DNA of 64,000 nt from Liopterus haemorrhoidalis (lineage: Eukaryota; Arthropoda; Insecta; Coleoptera; Dytiscidae), in assembly GCA_963971575.1 (NCBI GenBank), contig OZ020611.1, forward strand, positions 21,054,092 to 21,118,091, written 5' to 3'. Made by a program: the position numbers and the translations under genes. Below are positions 46,455 through 60,114 of this stretch, piece after piece. How positions within the stretch are numbered: position 1 is the first letter of the stretch; each line of letters opens with the position of its first letter. The notes beneath the pieces are model-generated. The model did not search any database, was not told where the DNA came from, and saw nothing but the letters and a program-made list of their open reading frames with translations.

Positions 46455-47373
46455 CAGTGGCGCAGCCAGGATTTTATCTTGGGGAGGGCCGAATCAAATT
46501 TCAAGGGCACGCGGGCCGTATACGGCCCTAAACCTTATTTTTTGTGGCCCCTGAAGCGGTTATCAAAATCACTTGAGCTTATTTAGAGGAAAAATATATT
46601 TAAAAATGTAAAATATACTCTCTTCCCCTTTTCTGTTTATAAAAAAATGTCAAGAAACCCTTCGGGATATTTAAAGTTCCGTCACTGCTTATCATTTTGT
46701 TTGTAAAATAGACTGCGACCCAAATCAGTTCGATACCCCTGCTGTTGGATATTGATATTTATATCACATAATAATTCCATTATTTGTTGATAAAAAAAAA
46801 TGTAATTGTTAATCCATGAATCAAAAACTTGATTTTTTCTTCGATAAATACATATTTATTTATATTTTTCGCAGGATATATTTTTGAAGTGTCAATATTT
46901 TTCTTACTTATGTTCAGTTCTCTAAATCAGCCGCTTGGCCACAATTTGTACCGAACGAACAAATTCGTGAGAAGGTTATACCGAAGTCAGATTTCTACTT
47001 TATCTTATCTGAATCGAGTAATTAGTTGTTTAAAACAGTTTTATCATTTGACTGGGCGAATATTTTATTCGATGTGTCAGGGGGAAAAAGGATCAACGCT
47101 CCCCTTCATATAATTCGTTGGAGCATATTTGGAAAGTGATGTATTTTCACTTGAACAATAACGGCCCCTATCAAGAGTAGGCAATCCTTAAAAAATGTTT
47201 ATTTATACGAAAAACATTAAATAAAAAATGCCGATATTGTTTACAATGAAGTAATTTAAAAATTAACTACTGGTTAATAAATTTTATCTTCAACTCTCCG
47301 AGCAGCGCAGTGTAATCTTCTGGTTCTGGGAGGGGCCCAGGACCGTCGCCCCTTCCCCTTGACTGCGCCACTG
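46455..47373. mobile_element. Nonautonomous hAT-type element
   Basis: Termini CAGTGGCGCAGCCAGG and (minus strand) CAGTGGCGCAGTCAAGG; perfect 8-bp duplication TATGTAAC at 46447-46454 and 47374-47381. The interior includes a family B fragment at about 46840-46960 (CGATAAATACATATTTATTT, GCTTGGCCACAATTTGTACC). Confidence 0.93.
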
Positions 47374-47381
47374 TATGTAAC

Positions 47382-48880
47382 ACAATACTTCCTTCTAACT
47401 TTCAATGTTATTCGATAGCTAACGCAACTTTTAAAACTATCTTCAGTTAGATTTTGTTTAAAATGTGGATACTTTTTCAGGAGAACTAACTTTACGTTTA
47501 TTTTTTGTTGTAATGTTTTACTTTTTCTGATATTTGTGGTAATCCTGAGTTCTGGCCTTTTAAATAAAAACTATACTGGCTAATGGTTACTATAATTAAA
47601 TATTATCCAAAATAATTCAACGATATTTATAAATTTGTTGTTATAACCACACTTTTATATGTCACATCAAATTGTAAAGTTGGCAGTGAGAAGTAACAAA
47701 AGTGCTGAATGCCTCTTTTTGTCATTTTTATCTCAGAAGTAAGTTTTAAAAATTTGTATGACGTCATAAATTTGAAAGTGTATTGAAAAGTATAACGTAA
47801 AACACCACTAAGCAGAGTGAGTTCAACTCCTGCCTATGTCAAATAATTAGTGTAAATAAATTTATACCAATTAAAGGTTTTGCTTAGCCGGTTGCAACCG
47901 AATATAAACTGTGGGAGCCTTTCTGTGTACGCTAAAAAATTAACTTTATGCTGACCATATTACTCTTGCATGCACACAGATTGAAAATATGGTCATGAAA
48001 TCTGGAAACAAGAGATTTAGGCTGACCTCGGGCTGTGACGCCAACGTAGATAACCCCAGTAGATTATGTTTCTTTTATAATCTATATATCAAAATATAAA
48101 GCGAATTTTTATCTATCTAATAGGATATTTAAACTGTACAAAAATTGTAACAATGCTATCGCACAGTAACTTAATAATAGATATAATATCAGTCAACAAT
48201 TTCCTGGAATTTTTTTAATATTTTTGCCCGTTTCAAATATCTTTTATATTTATATAGTTTTGTGTAGAAATATTCAAATAATACGTCAACATTTTTTCGA
48301 CATGATTGTTTATAGTTTAGAACTCTCGTTGAAAAAAACTACTTGATGATATTGAAATGCCACTTAGTACACGTGTTCTTTACAAGTATTAAATTATTTG
48401 ACCAGCACCACCTAAATTACGATACATGGCAGATTCAAGATGGCGGCAAAAATAAAACATCAAGAACAATAATTATAAATAATTTTCACAGCTAATAACA
48501 TGTAGAATAAAACTATAATTTGCAATATGCGTCGATTGGTTTAATACAATTTGTTTATTTAAAATTTCATAACAATTGATTATACACTTAAAAATACCTA
48601 TTAGATAGATAAAAATTATCTGCAAATTCTGATGCATAGATTGTTACTTTATTATATGTCATATTTACAATATTTCAGAAGAAACTTGTAAGAACTATAC
48701 TGTTGTGTCCCTTAAAAACGTAACTTCAATATTCTATGGTGTTCTGCACATGGCATACGTAAATATGCATCAACAATATTAATTAAAGGAGATAATTTTA
48801 ACTGATTCATTGTCGGACAAAGGCGATGAAAGCAAATTTAAGGGCAGTTTAGCGCCATAAAAAGGTGGAGGGGAGTAAGA
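47382..48880. other. AT-rich region without recognisable genes
   Basis: I see no coding exon with matching splice sites and no repeat shared with the rest of the window. Confidence 0.4.
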
Positions 48881-48893
48881 AAATGAGAAAAGA

Positions 48894-48960
48894 CAGGATT
48901 CGATCTAGGTTGCTATAGTTAGTAATCAGTCTATCAAACTTCAGCAACCAATTTTTCAGC
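48894..48960 (-). repeat. Possible degraded tRNA-derived SINE head
   Basis: Minus strand TTGCTGAAGTTTGATAGACT and ATCGAATCCTGTC have A- and B-box-like spacing. The rest is degenerate. Confidence 0.35.
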
Positions 48961-49047
48961 AATTTTGTGTTTTCGGATCAATCCTATTCTTGGTTGTGAT
49001 CTTATATTTACGGTACGTACTATAAAATAAACATTTCAATGAATATA

Positions 49048-50096
49048 CAGAGTGGGCGAAAAATAATTGAACGATATATTTCAGTTACTATTTTGTACAC
49101 TCTCGGACTGCATATTTTGATTTGGATTTATCACAAAGAGCAATTCATAAATAATAAAAAAGCCCTTGCACTCTCTTTTATCACTTGCTTTTTTGTTGCT
49201 TGCTCTTTCGTGGCATAATAATTGAAATGTGCGGAAAAGTTATGCAAATTACACAGAAAGAGCGCGGAATTTCGTGGATTACCGGTGATATTTTGTCGAT
49301 ATTATATGGTTTATTTTTTACCAAATCTCAATAAACATTATAGATTTAAATGGAATAATTGCGAACTAGGCGTAATTATAAACAGGGCTAGGTTATATTA
49401 GCTATTTAAAATCGAGAACTTAATCCCGTTTACACCTGTCGACACATCCATAATGCCGACAATCTAGATGCAAACCTTTAGTAAATCATAGTACATTCAG
49501 ATAAAGTATTACACGTAAAAGCAAAATATTGCAAAATGTTCATGTTTTCCCCAACAAAATTTATATTAGTTAAAATTTAACTGGTTTCGTAATACGCTAC
49601 TTGTAATGTTTTTTCTTAAACTGGTTTACAGAATGGTTTTTTTAAAAATCGGTTATCCGGTTTAGCGGATTATGTTTAACATATTTAAAATAAATTTTAT
49701 GTAATGTATGAGCTCTGCGTTACACAATCTCTATTTTTCATAACCTTTATAAACAAATACTATGTAATGTAAATGTAATGAAGGATTATGAACGTAATAA
49801 AAATTGTGTATAGTATTTACAACTTAACTTTTTTTGTGACTAATTTACAGACATATTTTGGTTTTAATATGGTTTTAATTTTCAACTCCTTGTGATTTCA
49901 TAAGGTGCAGTAATATTCCGTCAAAACTTTTAACATGGAAATGTCACTTCTTTAGTAAATATTCTGTAGACAGAGACTGCAGGATATCAGGGTGTAATCA
50001 TTAGAGTGCATTAATTACTAACTGTAATTTAATTACATTACATGTATCCCACTTACCCTGTAACGAGAATTTTACAAAAATGGTTCGCCCACTCTG
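49048..50096. mobile_element. TA-flanked TIR element, noncoding
   Basis: Left end CAGAGTGGGCGAAAAAT, right end (minus strand) CAGAGTGGGCGAACCAT, both bordered by TATA (49044-49047, 50097-50100). 1049 bp, no transposase frame. Confidence 0.8.
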
Positions 50097-50203
50097 TATA
50101 AACAGTATTATATAAAAAAAAGTATTACATAAAATATTCTTCAGAAACATATAGAAGTCCATCGGCATCTATAAGAAAAACTACTTAGGAAGATTCTAAA
50201 AAT

Positions 50204-50375
50204 GAGTGGTTCTCAACCTCTATACTATATACAGTGGTATGCCACAAACAAATGTTTATAAAACATCATATAATGTGTAATAATAATAGAATTTCTCATC
50301 TAGGGCATTCGTTGGTACGACAAAAAACAACACTTAGAAAGTTTGCCAAAAACTTGAAAGGTTGAGAGCCACTTG
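50204..50375. mobile_element. Probable hAT MITE
   Basis: GAGTGGTTCTCAACCTC at the left and (minus strand) CAAGTGGCTCTCAACCT at the right. Such 'GTGGTTCTCAACC' ends are common in hAT elements. The target duplication is not clear. Confidence 0.5.
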
Positions 50376-50379
50376 CATA

Positions 50380-52990
50380 AACTAAACTTGTCTTAAATCA
50401 TGATAAAAATAATCGATAAGTAAGCTTAGGTTTGAATCAAGAGCGGAAATATTTTCCTAAATGAGACACACAATTTTCCTTATTTTGTTAATCATATGAA
50501 CTATTATTTCGGTGTTAATCATAAACTATTTCAGTATAGTTTTGAAAATTGTTAACTCTTAAATTCAGCATAAATAAAAATAGTAATTATAGATATTAAG
50601 AACTTATTACTGATATTCGAGTTCCATCTTATAAAACTGTTAATAATTTTAAGACCTGGTCGTAAATAATACAATTTGAGGTCGAAGTTGAAATATATAT
50701 TTTTTGTTATAATAATATGGACGATATATTTGTATGCAGGAAAATATATCCAGAAGAATTCCTGAAGTAATCAATAAATATAAAACAGCTTCAGCAAATT
50801 AAACAGCAACTAAAAGGCCAGTTTTCATGGCCAATGTGACAGTTTGATTTTAACACTTTGATTCAAAAATTTCTATTGACGATATAAAAAATTAGTACGG
50901 TATTCAAGTGATAAGTTTCACAAATATTATCAACAAATTTTGACATCAATATGCTGGACCCGGTAGTAAATATCAAAAATTTGTGAAGGGTTAATTTTTA
51001 TTTATTTTTTTTTTTTTTACAGCAATTTGATTTAGAATTCCACACATTTCTGTATTCCGTACGTGACTAGTCACATTTTTTTTGGGCTCATTTTCGACTG
51101 TATTTACTTAAAAATATATTTTTTTAAATAAATTTATTTCTGTTAATTTAAATATAAAATGTTCTCATTTAATAAAAATAAAATCAAATTATATTTATAT
51201 GTATTTTGAAAAAATAATCTGAACATTTTGGATAATAAATGTCCATTTATAATTATTAGATCGACTTCTTTGGAAATATTTTTCGCAAATCCAAGTCGAA
51301 ATAAAAAGTTTTTGAAATATATTTTTCGTTTTATAATTTACGCTTTAAGAATTTTTATTTGATAGCTGGCAATAATTTTTTTAAAAAATATTTTATATTT
51401 ATCAATAATTTGTTCCAAATCGGTTCCTATATGTATTATTTTGATATTTTCAGATGTTTGGACCAGCCGTTATGGATTATAGGCTGAGGAACAACAATTT
51501 TTTTGCCAAAATTTTGGCAAAAATCGCATTCAAATAAGTAAATAAAAATGATTTTTCGATCTTTAATCTACACATCAACAGCTTTTGTTTAATACAATTC
51601 TCAAGTTTTAACAAAAATATTTATTTTTGCGAAAGATAAGTACATCTTTAACACTATGAACTTCATAGTGTACATTTTTTAGTATTCCATGAAGTCCATA
51701 GTGTTAAAGTTAACACTACTTTTTTAGAGTGTACTAATGTATTTTTCGGTTAATGTTCCGTATAAGTCCACCATACATAACTCGTCAGACAGAACGTGTA
51801 ATCTAGTTGGAATGAGATTTGGTCTTGACGAAGCGTCGCCCCTTTCTTTCAAAACATAACATTTACGATTTACTTCATCTTTTCCAATATTTTTATTAAA
51901 AACTAAAATCTAAATAAGTACTTGATAGTTATATATACGATAGATACGTTTTGAAATCCAAGCAATTATTTAATAAGTGTTTGTTAACCGGGTATTAAGG
52001 TTTTTAAAGAAAAACTTGAATAACGAAATTTCAGTATTTATACGCTTAAAGTCACAATTAAATGGTTTAGTTGAGATTTATAGTATACATATTTTGAAAA
52101 ACATTAACTTTATTAAAAGGGAGAATCCTCAAAAATATCAATATATTCCGACCTACCAATTTTATGTCTGAAATAGAACATGCTGTTTTTCGTCGCATTC
52201 ATAGATGCTTAACTATTTAAATGTATTAAAACTGTATAAAGCATTTATATATCTTCTCTATATGCAAACAATCAATGATAAAACTAATTAGTTAGGTTTA
52301 GCAAAAATTTTAGACAGAAAAAACTTAAACTTGCTAGACGTATATAAACAGGTACTGATAAGGAATTTTTACCTGTTTCCAATGAGATTTATAGGATACG
52401 TATTTTGAAAAACATTAACTTCATAAAGAGTTCCAAAAATATCAGTTACATATATTCGAACGTTCCTTGTGTTAAAAACTGTCTTTTTCTGCCAACTACA
52501 GATGCATGAATGATTACTATTGGCTCCCCACTCTTACGACCATGTCTTCTCGTTTCTAACGTTATAATATAATTCATTCTAAGCATACAAGCCTAGTTGC
52601 GGTGGACTAATATGGAACATTAACCTATTTTTCTAGTGATGTGTATTTTGTACGGCATTTTCCTCTATAAAGGCCAAAGAATTGTACATGCCAATTGGCA
52701 TGCCAAACTCCCTAAAATAAATTGTTTGGCCATAATTTCTACCATACATACAGCCAGACAGATATATCGAAATTTCAAAATATATTTGAGAAACATAGCA
52801 CTAGAACACAACTTTTCTTTACTTTCGTTTATTTCTGCTCTTTTCTGCTAATTAAGAGTAAAAATTATATATTATAATCAAAGCCCTACTTAACAGGTTC
52901 TCTAACGGAGACAAGAATAATAAATTGTGCCTTTTCCTTAAATCAAAATATCAAATCGAAAAAGTTGGCAATATCAGTATATTTTTTTGG
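50380..52990. other. AT-rich region; only family B-like fragments
   Basis: 51280-51650 and 52640-52770 carry blocks resembling family B (a TTTCAGATGTTTGG block, TTTGGCCATAATTTCTACC followed by CAGCCAGACAGA). At about 51649-51706 there is a short inverted repeat (AACACTATGAACTTCATAGT). Nothing coding is recognised. Confidence 0.4.
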
Positions 52991-53010
52991 TGTCTTTTCC
53001 TCCCTTTCAG

Positions 53011-53112
53011 CTTTCAAAACATGAGCCTTTGGATGACCCTCAGCAAGCTCTGATTATAATGGCCATGAAATCCAGCCTTAATTGTAATACAACAATGCAA
53101 AAGAGTACTTAG
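53011..53112 (+). CDS. Candidate terminal coding exon of an unidentified gene
   Basis: A strong acceptor (TTTTCCTCCCTTTCAG) at 52995-53010 is followed by a phase-0 frame of 33 residues, LSKHEPLDDPQQALIIMAMK and onward, ending at TAG 53110-53112. An AATAAA lies at 53133-53138. The clean polypyrimidine tract, balanced amino-acid use and close poly(A) signal argue for a real last exon. I do not recognise the protein and found no upstream exon. Confidence 0.5.
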   Translation, partial: LSKHEPLDDPQQALIIMAMKSSLNCNTTMQKST

Positions 53113-53789
53113 AAAGTGAGTAAGTAATGTAAAATAAATAAATGACAAATTGTAAGTTCGTTTTGTACCATCGTTTATCTGATATTTTCATGCAGATGAT
53201 CTCTTTCATTACCTAAGTTACATGTAGTGATTAAATGATCGAACGACTTATAAAATAAATAATAATACATTTACATGAAAAATACACATTTATATACTCA
53301 TAATTACAAAGAAGAAAAACGAAATGATTCTTTCACAAGATAGTCAGACAGATAAAATAATTGGTTAAGAATCTTTTAATAAAAAATTATGCACTCCGCT
53401 AAGTGCTTTATCAATTACTAAACAACGATAAAAAATTATGCAATACAAAATGAATCACAGATTTTTTTTATCGATATCATTTATCAATTTTAAATGCCGA
53501 TGTATATTAAAAATTCAACCCATATTTTTTCAATAAGTAGTTAGGGCATTTTTCAAATATTTATTTAGCCACAGCACAGTATTTAACCTTTTGGAAAAAC
53601 TGTTTGTTTCAAATTGTTTCAACACTAGTGTACAGAATCGATACTTATACGGTAACGAAGAGACATCAAAGCAAAATATAGGTAAAGGAGATAAAGTTAT
53701 TACGAAATGATAAAGGTTAGTAGATTTAAGTGACATGATAAGAAATCATGAGATAAGATATGTCTTCATTCTACGCCCGTACATAGAAT

Positions 53790-54270
53790 CATCTGAAAAT
53801 TAGATAGTGAAGTGATGGGGGCAAATGACCATAATGTCTACAGTTCCAAACTGGCTGAACATGCTTGGGAAAATGAACACCATTTCCAATGGAAAGATGC
53901 TAAACCCTTAATGTATGAGGAAAACAAGTTCAAGAGAAAATTGAAAGAGTCTGCTTTGATCGAAAACTCTGGAGATGCTGTCAGCCAAGCCAGCATAGAA
54001 TTTCCTCAACTCTGGCTTTCCATTATTCAAAACAATCCTCTTAATCCTCAAGTCACTAATCCAGTAACAAACAACTCATTACCACACAATAATGTGACAA
54101 ACAACCTTAATCCGGTCGTTAATCCTCAGCAGGTAGTCGCGTCCCTACCCATACCTGATCCCAACCACCCAACCAATAGCAACGCACCTATAACCTGCTC
54201 CCACTCTTACAATACTAGGTATAAAAACTCGAAGAAAACTGAAATGTTTATCACTTCTCGTGATCGCTGA
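53790..54270 (+). mobile_element. Penelope-like retroelement, 3' coding fragment (GIY-YIG C-terminal part)
   Basis: The frame 53812-54270 begins YSSKLAEHAWENEHHFQWKD, then YEENKFKRKLKESALIENSG, the conserved stretch after the GIY-YIG motif in Penelope-like elements. It is followed by an Asn/Pro-rich linker and stop. The RT and GIY-YIG core are missing upstream. Confidence 0.8.
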
Positions 54271-54307
54271 AGACGGAAACAGATTGTTGAGCAGTTTCCG
54301 AAACGTC
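54267..54307 (+). ncRNA. Hammerhead-ribozyme-like motif at the Penelope 3' end
   Basis: The core CTGAAGA is followed by a perfect 7-bp stem II (CGGAAAC / GTTTCCG, 54274-54280 with 54294-54300), then GAAAC and GTC, and a short stem I (TCG with CGA) across the presumed cleavage site. It overlaps the transposon stop codon. Penelope-like retroelements are known to carry such minimal hammerheads in their terminal repeats. Confidence 0.6.
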
Positions 54308-54779
54308 CGAATTTTTTATATTACTCTTGAAGCATTATATCTTTTTGATACTAATACTCATTATATTGTACTATTCTAGCCTAGTACTATCAGCAATGGC
54401 AAACGTCCAAAATAAAGGTGTCTGCATAATGTATCCAGACAGAATATCAAATAAAGCAGGATTGTACAGGATACAAGGCAAGATACCCAAAAGTAGACCG
54501 AAGGTCCGATGTAACAAAGTAGTGACAGATAGATAAGGAAAACATAGTCACATAGCAGAAAACGAAGAGTACAACACTCGACAGACAACAAAGGAAGAGG
54601 TTTGCGAGGAACACGCCGTACAAACCTCGCCACCAAGTATGGTAAAAGACAATGCTTATTTTTTCAGAATTGGACCAGCTATATACAAGAGTTTTTACAA
54701 AGGGTATAAATAACTAAGGTACAACGACAAAAAATTTCGTCAAATCAAAGACATAGTTTATTTAGCTTTGTATGGAAAA

Positions 54780-55238
54780 TCAGTTTAGGCATAACTCCCT
54801 TAGTTTCACTAGGAAAAAGAAGAGAGATAAAACTACCACAAAATCTACTGTTTGGTGCAGCGGAAGTTGGAAACACAACCACAAAGAACTACGTCATGAA
54901 CTAGAAAAACGGATAGAATACATCCACGCATTAGTTTGAGAAAACATTCGTCATGCCACTGACAGAATGAAGACCAGGTATGATGTACGGGCCAATGCGA
55001 GTGGTTTCCAGAAGGGCAAAAAAGTCTGGCTGCATAATCCCCAACGACGTCGCGGGTTTTCACCCAATTTTCAATCCTCTTAGGAAGGGCCATATGACAT
55101 TGTGAAGAGAATTAATGATGTCTATCGAAATCAAAAATGACCTGGAGGAAAACCAAAGGTGCATATCGACAGATTGGTCAAGTGTCATGGAAATAAACAG
55201 CTATCTGATCGGGAAGATCAGAACTAAGGAGAGGATAG
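54780..55238 (+). mobile_element. Ty3/gypsy-type retrotransposon 3' end, degenerate
   Basis: Broken frames carry the integrase C-terminal region: REIKLPQNLLFG, then DRMKTRYDVRANASGFQKGK, KVWLHNPQRRRGFSP, EGPYDIVKRINDV and KVHIDRLVKCHGN, with a stop in place of the Trp before EGPYD and frameshifts. A purine tract AAGGAGAGGATAG at 55225-55237 precedes a presumptive LTR starting TGTGACG at 55239. The LTR's right end is not defined. Confidence 0.78.
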
Positions 55239-56500
55239 TGTGACGAAGATGTTTTGTATTCCCTCACGGGACACCTATGGTGGAATTTCATGGAATAATC
55301 CGGCAAGCTTTAGTAAGTCATATCCATGGAAACCATGAAACAATCTACAAATCTCTAGAAAAACATTATAACAATCGAACCGAGTTTCCTTCGTAGCGAG
55401 ATTTTTAAATGTGGTCAGTGGGTTTTTAGTCTTGCTCCAGCAAGTATACAGACAGTTTATGCCTACGGGCGAAAAGTGTTAGTATTCCGTGTACTATAAA
55501 AATATAAGTGTAATATATGAATTTTACCTCCTGGAAGATTCTGCGTTTTTGTTTGAAGAATCCGGACACGTTATAAAATCATAAAAAGTATATAGGTCTA
55601 TTAAAAACAATTTACCATTGTTAATATTTTCAATTGTCTCTTTTTTAAATTATGACACACAACTTAAAAACTATCCAATAAACCTAATTCAAAGACGTAC
55701 ACCATCATTTGGATTACGTTAAAAATTACTGTACGCGTGCGCAATTACGTGATCACGTAATTTTAACGTATATTCGACAGCGTTATAAGATTTACAACGT
55801 TAATAGTTTTATGTAAAATACGGGAGAAATTACGTAACAAGTTTATAAAATGTATGTTATTTGACCTCTTGAAAATACATGGTTCAAAGGGCGTAACAAT
55901 AGGACTGACACTGCGGGAGAACAGCATTTATGGACCTCTAATGATAATGGTGAGAAACTTACTAGGAGAACCAAAGGAAATTCTGCGGGATGGGGTAAAA
56001 ATATGAAGTTAAGCCTCTGAAGACAAACATAATCATAAGAAATAAAAAAACTCGGTAATCGAAGAAAAATTTAAAGTTAAAAATCAGAAGTGATTACAGT
56101 AGAAAATACACGTGATGATAAAAATAAGGATAGAATAGGAAGGATCTTGTAGGAAGGATTGCACCTTCATCAAACCGTGGGTAGTTCTTGAGGCCAAAAA
56201 AAGAAGAGAAGTATTAGATGTCAGGATGGGATTAGGAGCCAGACAGACAAAATTTATGTTAGTGAAACTAAAGTTAGCCAATCAATAATAGTGAAACAGA
56301 GAAATTTATCTGAATATACTATCTTGTGTTAGAATCATTATTCAGCATTCACTCGTTCAAAGTAATATCCGTAAGGAACTGAAGTTGAGTCACTGTAGTG
56401 TCACCTGACCACTCTATGAAGTGTCATCACTGTCAGCGTTAAAACACTGTGTGGTTAGTTGCTGTTGCTGGTAGTATTGGTTGCTGAGTTCGCTGAAGGA
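55239..56500. other. Presumptive gypsy LTR start, then unannotated sequence
   Basis: TGTGACGAAG at 55239 fits an LTR 5' end, and CTATAAAAATATAAG at 55493-55507 could be its TATA region. Beyond about 55560 nothing is recognised. Confidence 0.35.
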
Positions 56501-56533
56501 CAATGCACTGCCAGCAACAGCTGTCCTCGCGGA

Positions 56534-59500
56534 TTATGTTTGATACTGAAGCATCGGCGCTGCGAGGTTCGGGTGATGTGACGAATTCATCCGTAATGCG
56601 GATAAGGATTTGTTGTACCATTCGTCTTCGGGAGTCATGCCTGTAAACAAACATTATTAAGTAAGTAAAATATAAGATATGTAGTGTTGCTGAAAATAAT
56701 TTTCCATCATTTAGAACTATATAATAATATCTAGGATCATTAATAAATAACTTTAGTGACTGCAGCAAAGAGAACTGCCATGATACAACTTACAAAGATC
56801 TGATTGGACAAAATATTCATAAAGGGCTCAAAATCACTCTTGCCAATACATTCTATCTTTCTCTACAAAGCGGAAACTTACTGGCCAAATTACTACAATC
56901 AGGCCCGCCGAGAGGACTTCTGGGGCCCCGGGGAGAAACTTTCTTTGCGGGCCCCGGGTAATGATCAATTCTATATCCGGGAATTTTTATTATAATACAG
57001 GTGAAAATATAACTGAGGACCTAAAAAGAAGTCCTCACATACAAAAAACAAGTGATGAGCAAAAAATTCTTCATTTCCAAAATACAAGTGAGTGACGGCC
57101 ACGCGCTGACTCCGGAATCCCAAACACCCGGGGGGGCCGGGAAATTTCTCCGGCTACCCCCCCCCCCCCCGTCATGTAGGGCCTGACTACAATCACTAAA
57201 TTTCAATTTTTTATAGATGTAGACAATACCAGTATAATAAACTAGGTAAAAAGCTTGTAAACTCAGTTTTACCGTCAAAATCTATCATCGTCTAAGGTTT
57301 GATAATACGTCTATAATAAAGCAATAGCAATAATTATCATGAAGAATTAGTGAATTATAATCCATTTACTATCCACCAGTCATCAAATGTCAAGTTACGG
57401 TGATCATTTGCCCAGGTTTGCCGATTTTGAATCACAATTAGTATCAGATTTGGTTTTTAAATTGATCTGAAATCTTTGAAAATCATAGGATTTTCGGCAA
57501 AGGACGATAAAACATAATAAGTAAAGGCCGGCCTCAGTAGTATAACTAGCGACAGTACTTCTTGTTATAGAGGTCCCGGGTTCGAATCCTAATTAGAAAA
57601 TGGATTTTTGTGTTCGTCGTTATCATTCAGTTCTCATTAATAAAGAAAAATTAGCTCCAGAATATTGCCAGGATAGAAAAAGTAGGAGAAAAATAAGACA
57701 AATAAATAAATTGTTATGCGACGACCAAATGAAAAATATAATCCTGGCTACATAATTCACTAATTACTATTTAACACATTTATGTATTTTGTATCGGTTA
57801 TGGTATGGCCGTTGGTAAGTAGAAAGTGAATGGTCCGAAGTACATTGTTGAAGGCACCATACCATTTGTGCCATAAAAATTATTCTACAATTTCAAATTT
57901 ATTTTATTTAATTTTAATAAAAAGTAACAATAATTTTTATATTTTATACGACGATAATTTGACACTTAGATTTGTGCCAGAAATGATCGACAGTCTTATT
58001 GCGATTTCATTTTTTAATGGCTATGATAGTAGATTCACTTAAACTAAATTGTTTATCAAGTGCTGCAGATCCTAATCCTTTTACTTATCGATCTAAAATT
58101 ACAATTTTCGTTTGCAAAGAAATTGCTTTTCTTTCCTTCTTCTTTTCCTCCATTTGCCCAAATTAAGTATTTAAAATAAAAACTGGAAAAAAAAATGTAT
58201 GTGAAGTGTGAATTTTCACACATTGCAGGGTTTCGCAGGTATATAATAAGTAAAGGCGGCATGCTGAGTGTGTAGGACAAATTTTGCTTTGTACTAATTA
58301 CATTGCTAAAATATAACTAGAATTTTGACAAAATAATTTAAACAAAATTTAAAAAAAAACAAATAATAAAATTGTCTCCTCTGCCCGGGAGTGAACCCTA
58401 GTTTGCTGCGTAGCAAGAAACTAGGGTTCTTGGGGAAAAAGACACAAAAAATGCGCTATTTTCCGTAAAAATAATATGATCAAAAATTTATGTTGTACTA
58501 TTTCGGTTCACACCCATGTTCATTGCATTTTTTCAGATTTCTAGTTTAAACCGTCTGGGCTACAGAGTGTGGGACAAAAATTTTTTTTGCACAATTTTGG
58601 CAAAAAACGCATAAAAATAATTTATTTTGCAGAAATAAAATTTGCATCCTTAATCCACGTATTAAGGGGTTTCATTTGATACCCTACTCAGAATTTTAAA
58701 AAAATATTTTTATTTTCGATGAGCACATATTTGTTTATTATTTAGGGGGATATGTTTTTTAGATGTTTTAGTATTTTTCCTATGTGCGGGTCAAAGAGTA
58801 GTATAAGCATGCCAAATTTCAACTCTAGGTTTAGCCGTTTGGCTACAATTTTTACCGAACAGACAGAAAGACAGACGACAAAATTATGGCATAAGGGTTT
58901 TTTGGTCATACCTACAAAACCCGAAAAATAGATTTCTGATAAAGAAAATGCAAACAACTACTCCAACTACACGCATGACAACGAGCGTAGAGTGCAGAAT
59001 CAAACTTAGGATAAAATAAATAATGTGCACTAGTTTAATGATAAAGTCAGATTTTGTTGCTATAACACACAGCTATGTGGTTTACTATATGCGGAGACAG
59101 CGAAACAAAATATTTCGTTGTAGGTGTATACAATGAGGAATCCCCAAAAATTCGTTTTCATGTAATATGGCACCGTATAACTTCAAAACCACGTGAAAAA
59201 GAATTAAGTGTATATCATAAAAATGTTTGGCCGCCCTGGCCATTCTCTAAAAATTAGTCCATTATTTTTATCCCGTTTGTAGAAAAATAATATTGTAATA
59301 GTTTTGTTTAACGCTGTCTACTGTCTAAGAACTATCATTTAATAATTTAATATTAATAAACATGAAAACAGTTAATTAAATAATAAAAATAATGTCTAAA
59401 CTAATGTAATTGGTAGCCGATACACCAAAATCTAAATATATTACAAGCATTAACCTATAAATTTAGTAATTTATTTGTAAATTTGTGTAAATTTATCATT

Positions 59501-60002
59501 AATAATTTGGATATTTCCTCCGTGAATCTGATAGATTTAAGATTTGCCAATCATCTGGTCGGGTGTAAGTCATACATCTTAAGCAATTGGATTCCATCTT
59601 GAAGCGGAAATTAAACGATTTCGAAGACGCCCTCTATAACTTCGGTTGCTTCTTGCAACCAATCACCTGGAAACGTGAGGTGCTATATAATATCCGTTCC
59701 ATTTCAAATAATTTTATATTTCTCTTCCATATTTTCTGCAGACAGATATAGTCATAGGAATACGCGTCTGTCGTTTCCTCCTTCTCCGTATTATAAAAAG
59801 GTATGTGTATTTTAATGAATATTATTCAATGAAATTAGAAAATTATACTCCTCCGTCCGAAAATATGGTATACACAGGGCCGGATTTACACAACGCGAGG
59901 CTATAGGCTACTCAAATTTTTAGGCCCCTTCAATAGACCACCTCCTTTTTTTTAGGGTTTTGTAGGTATGACCAAAAAACCCTTATACCGTCATTTTGTC
60001 GT

Positions 60003-60078
<76 letters not shown>

Positions 60079-60079
60079 G

Positions 60080-60114
<35 letters not shown>

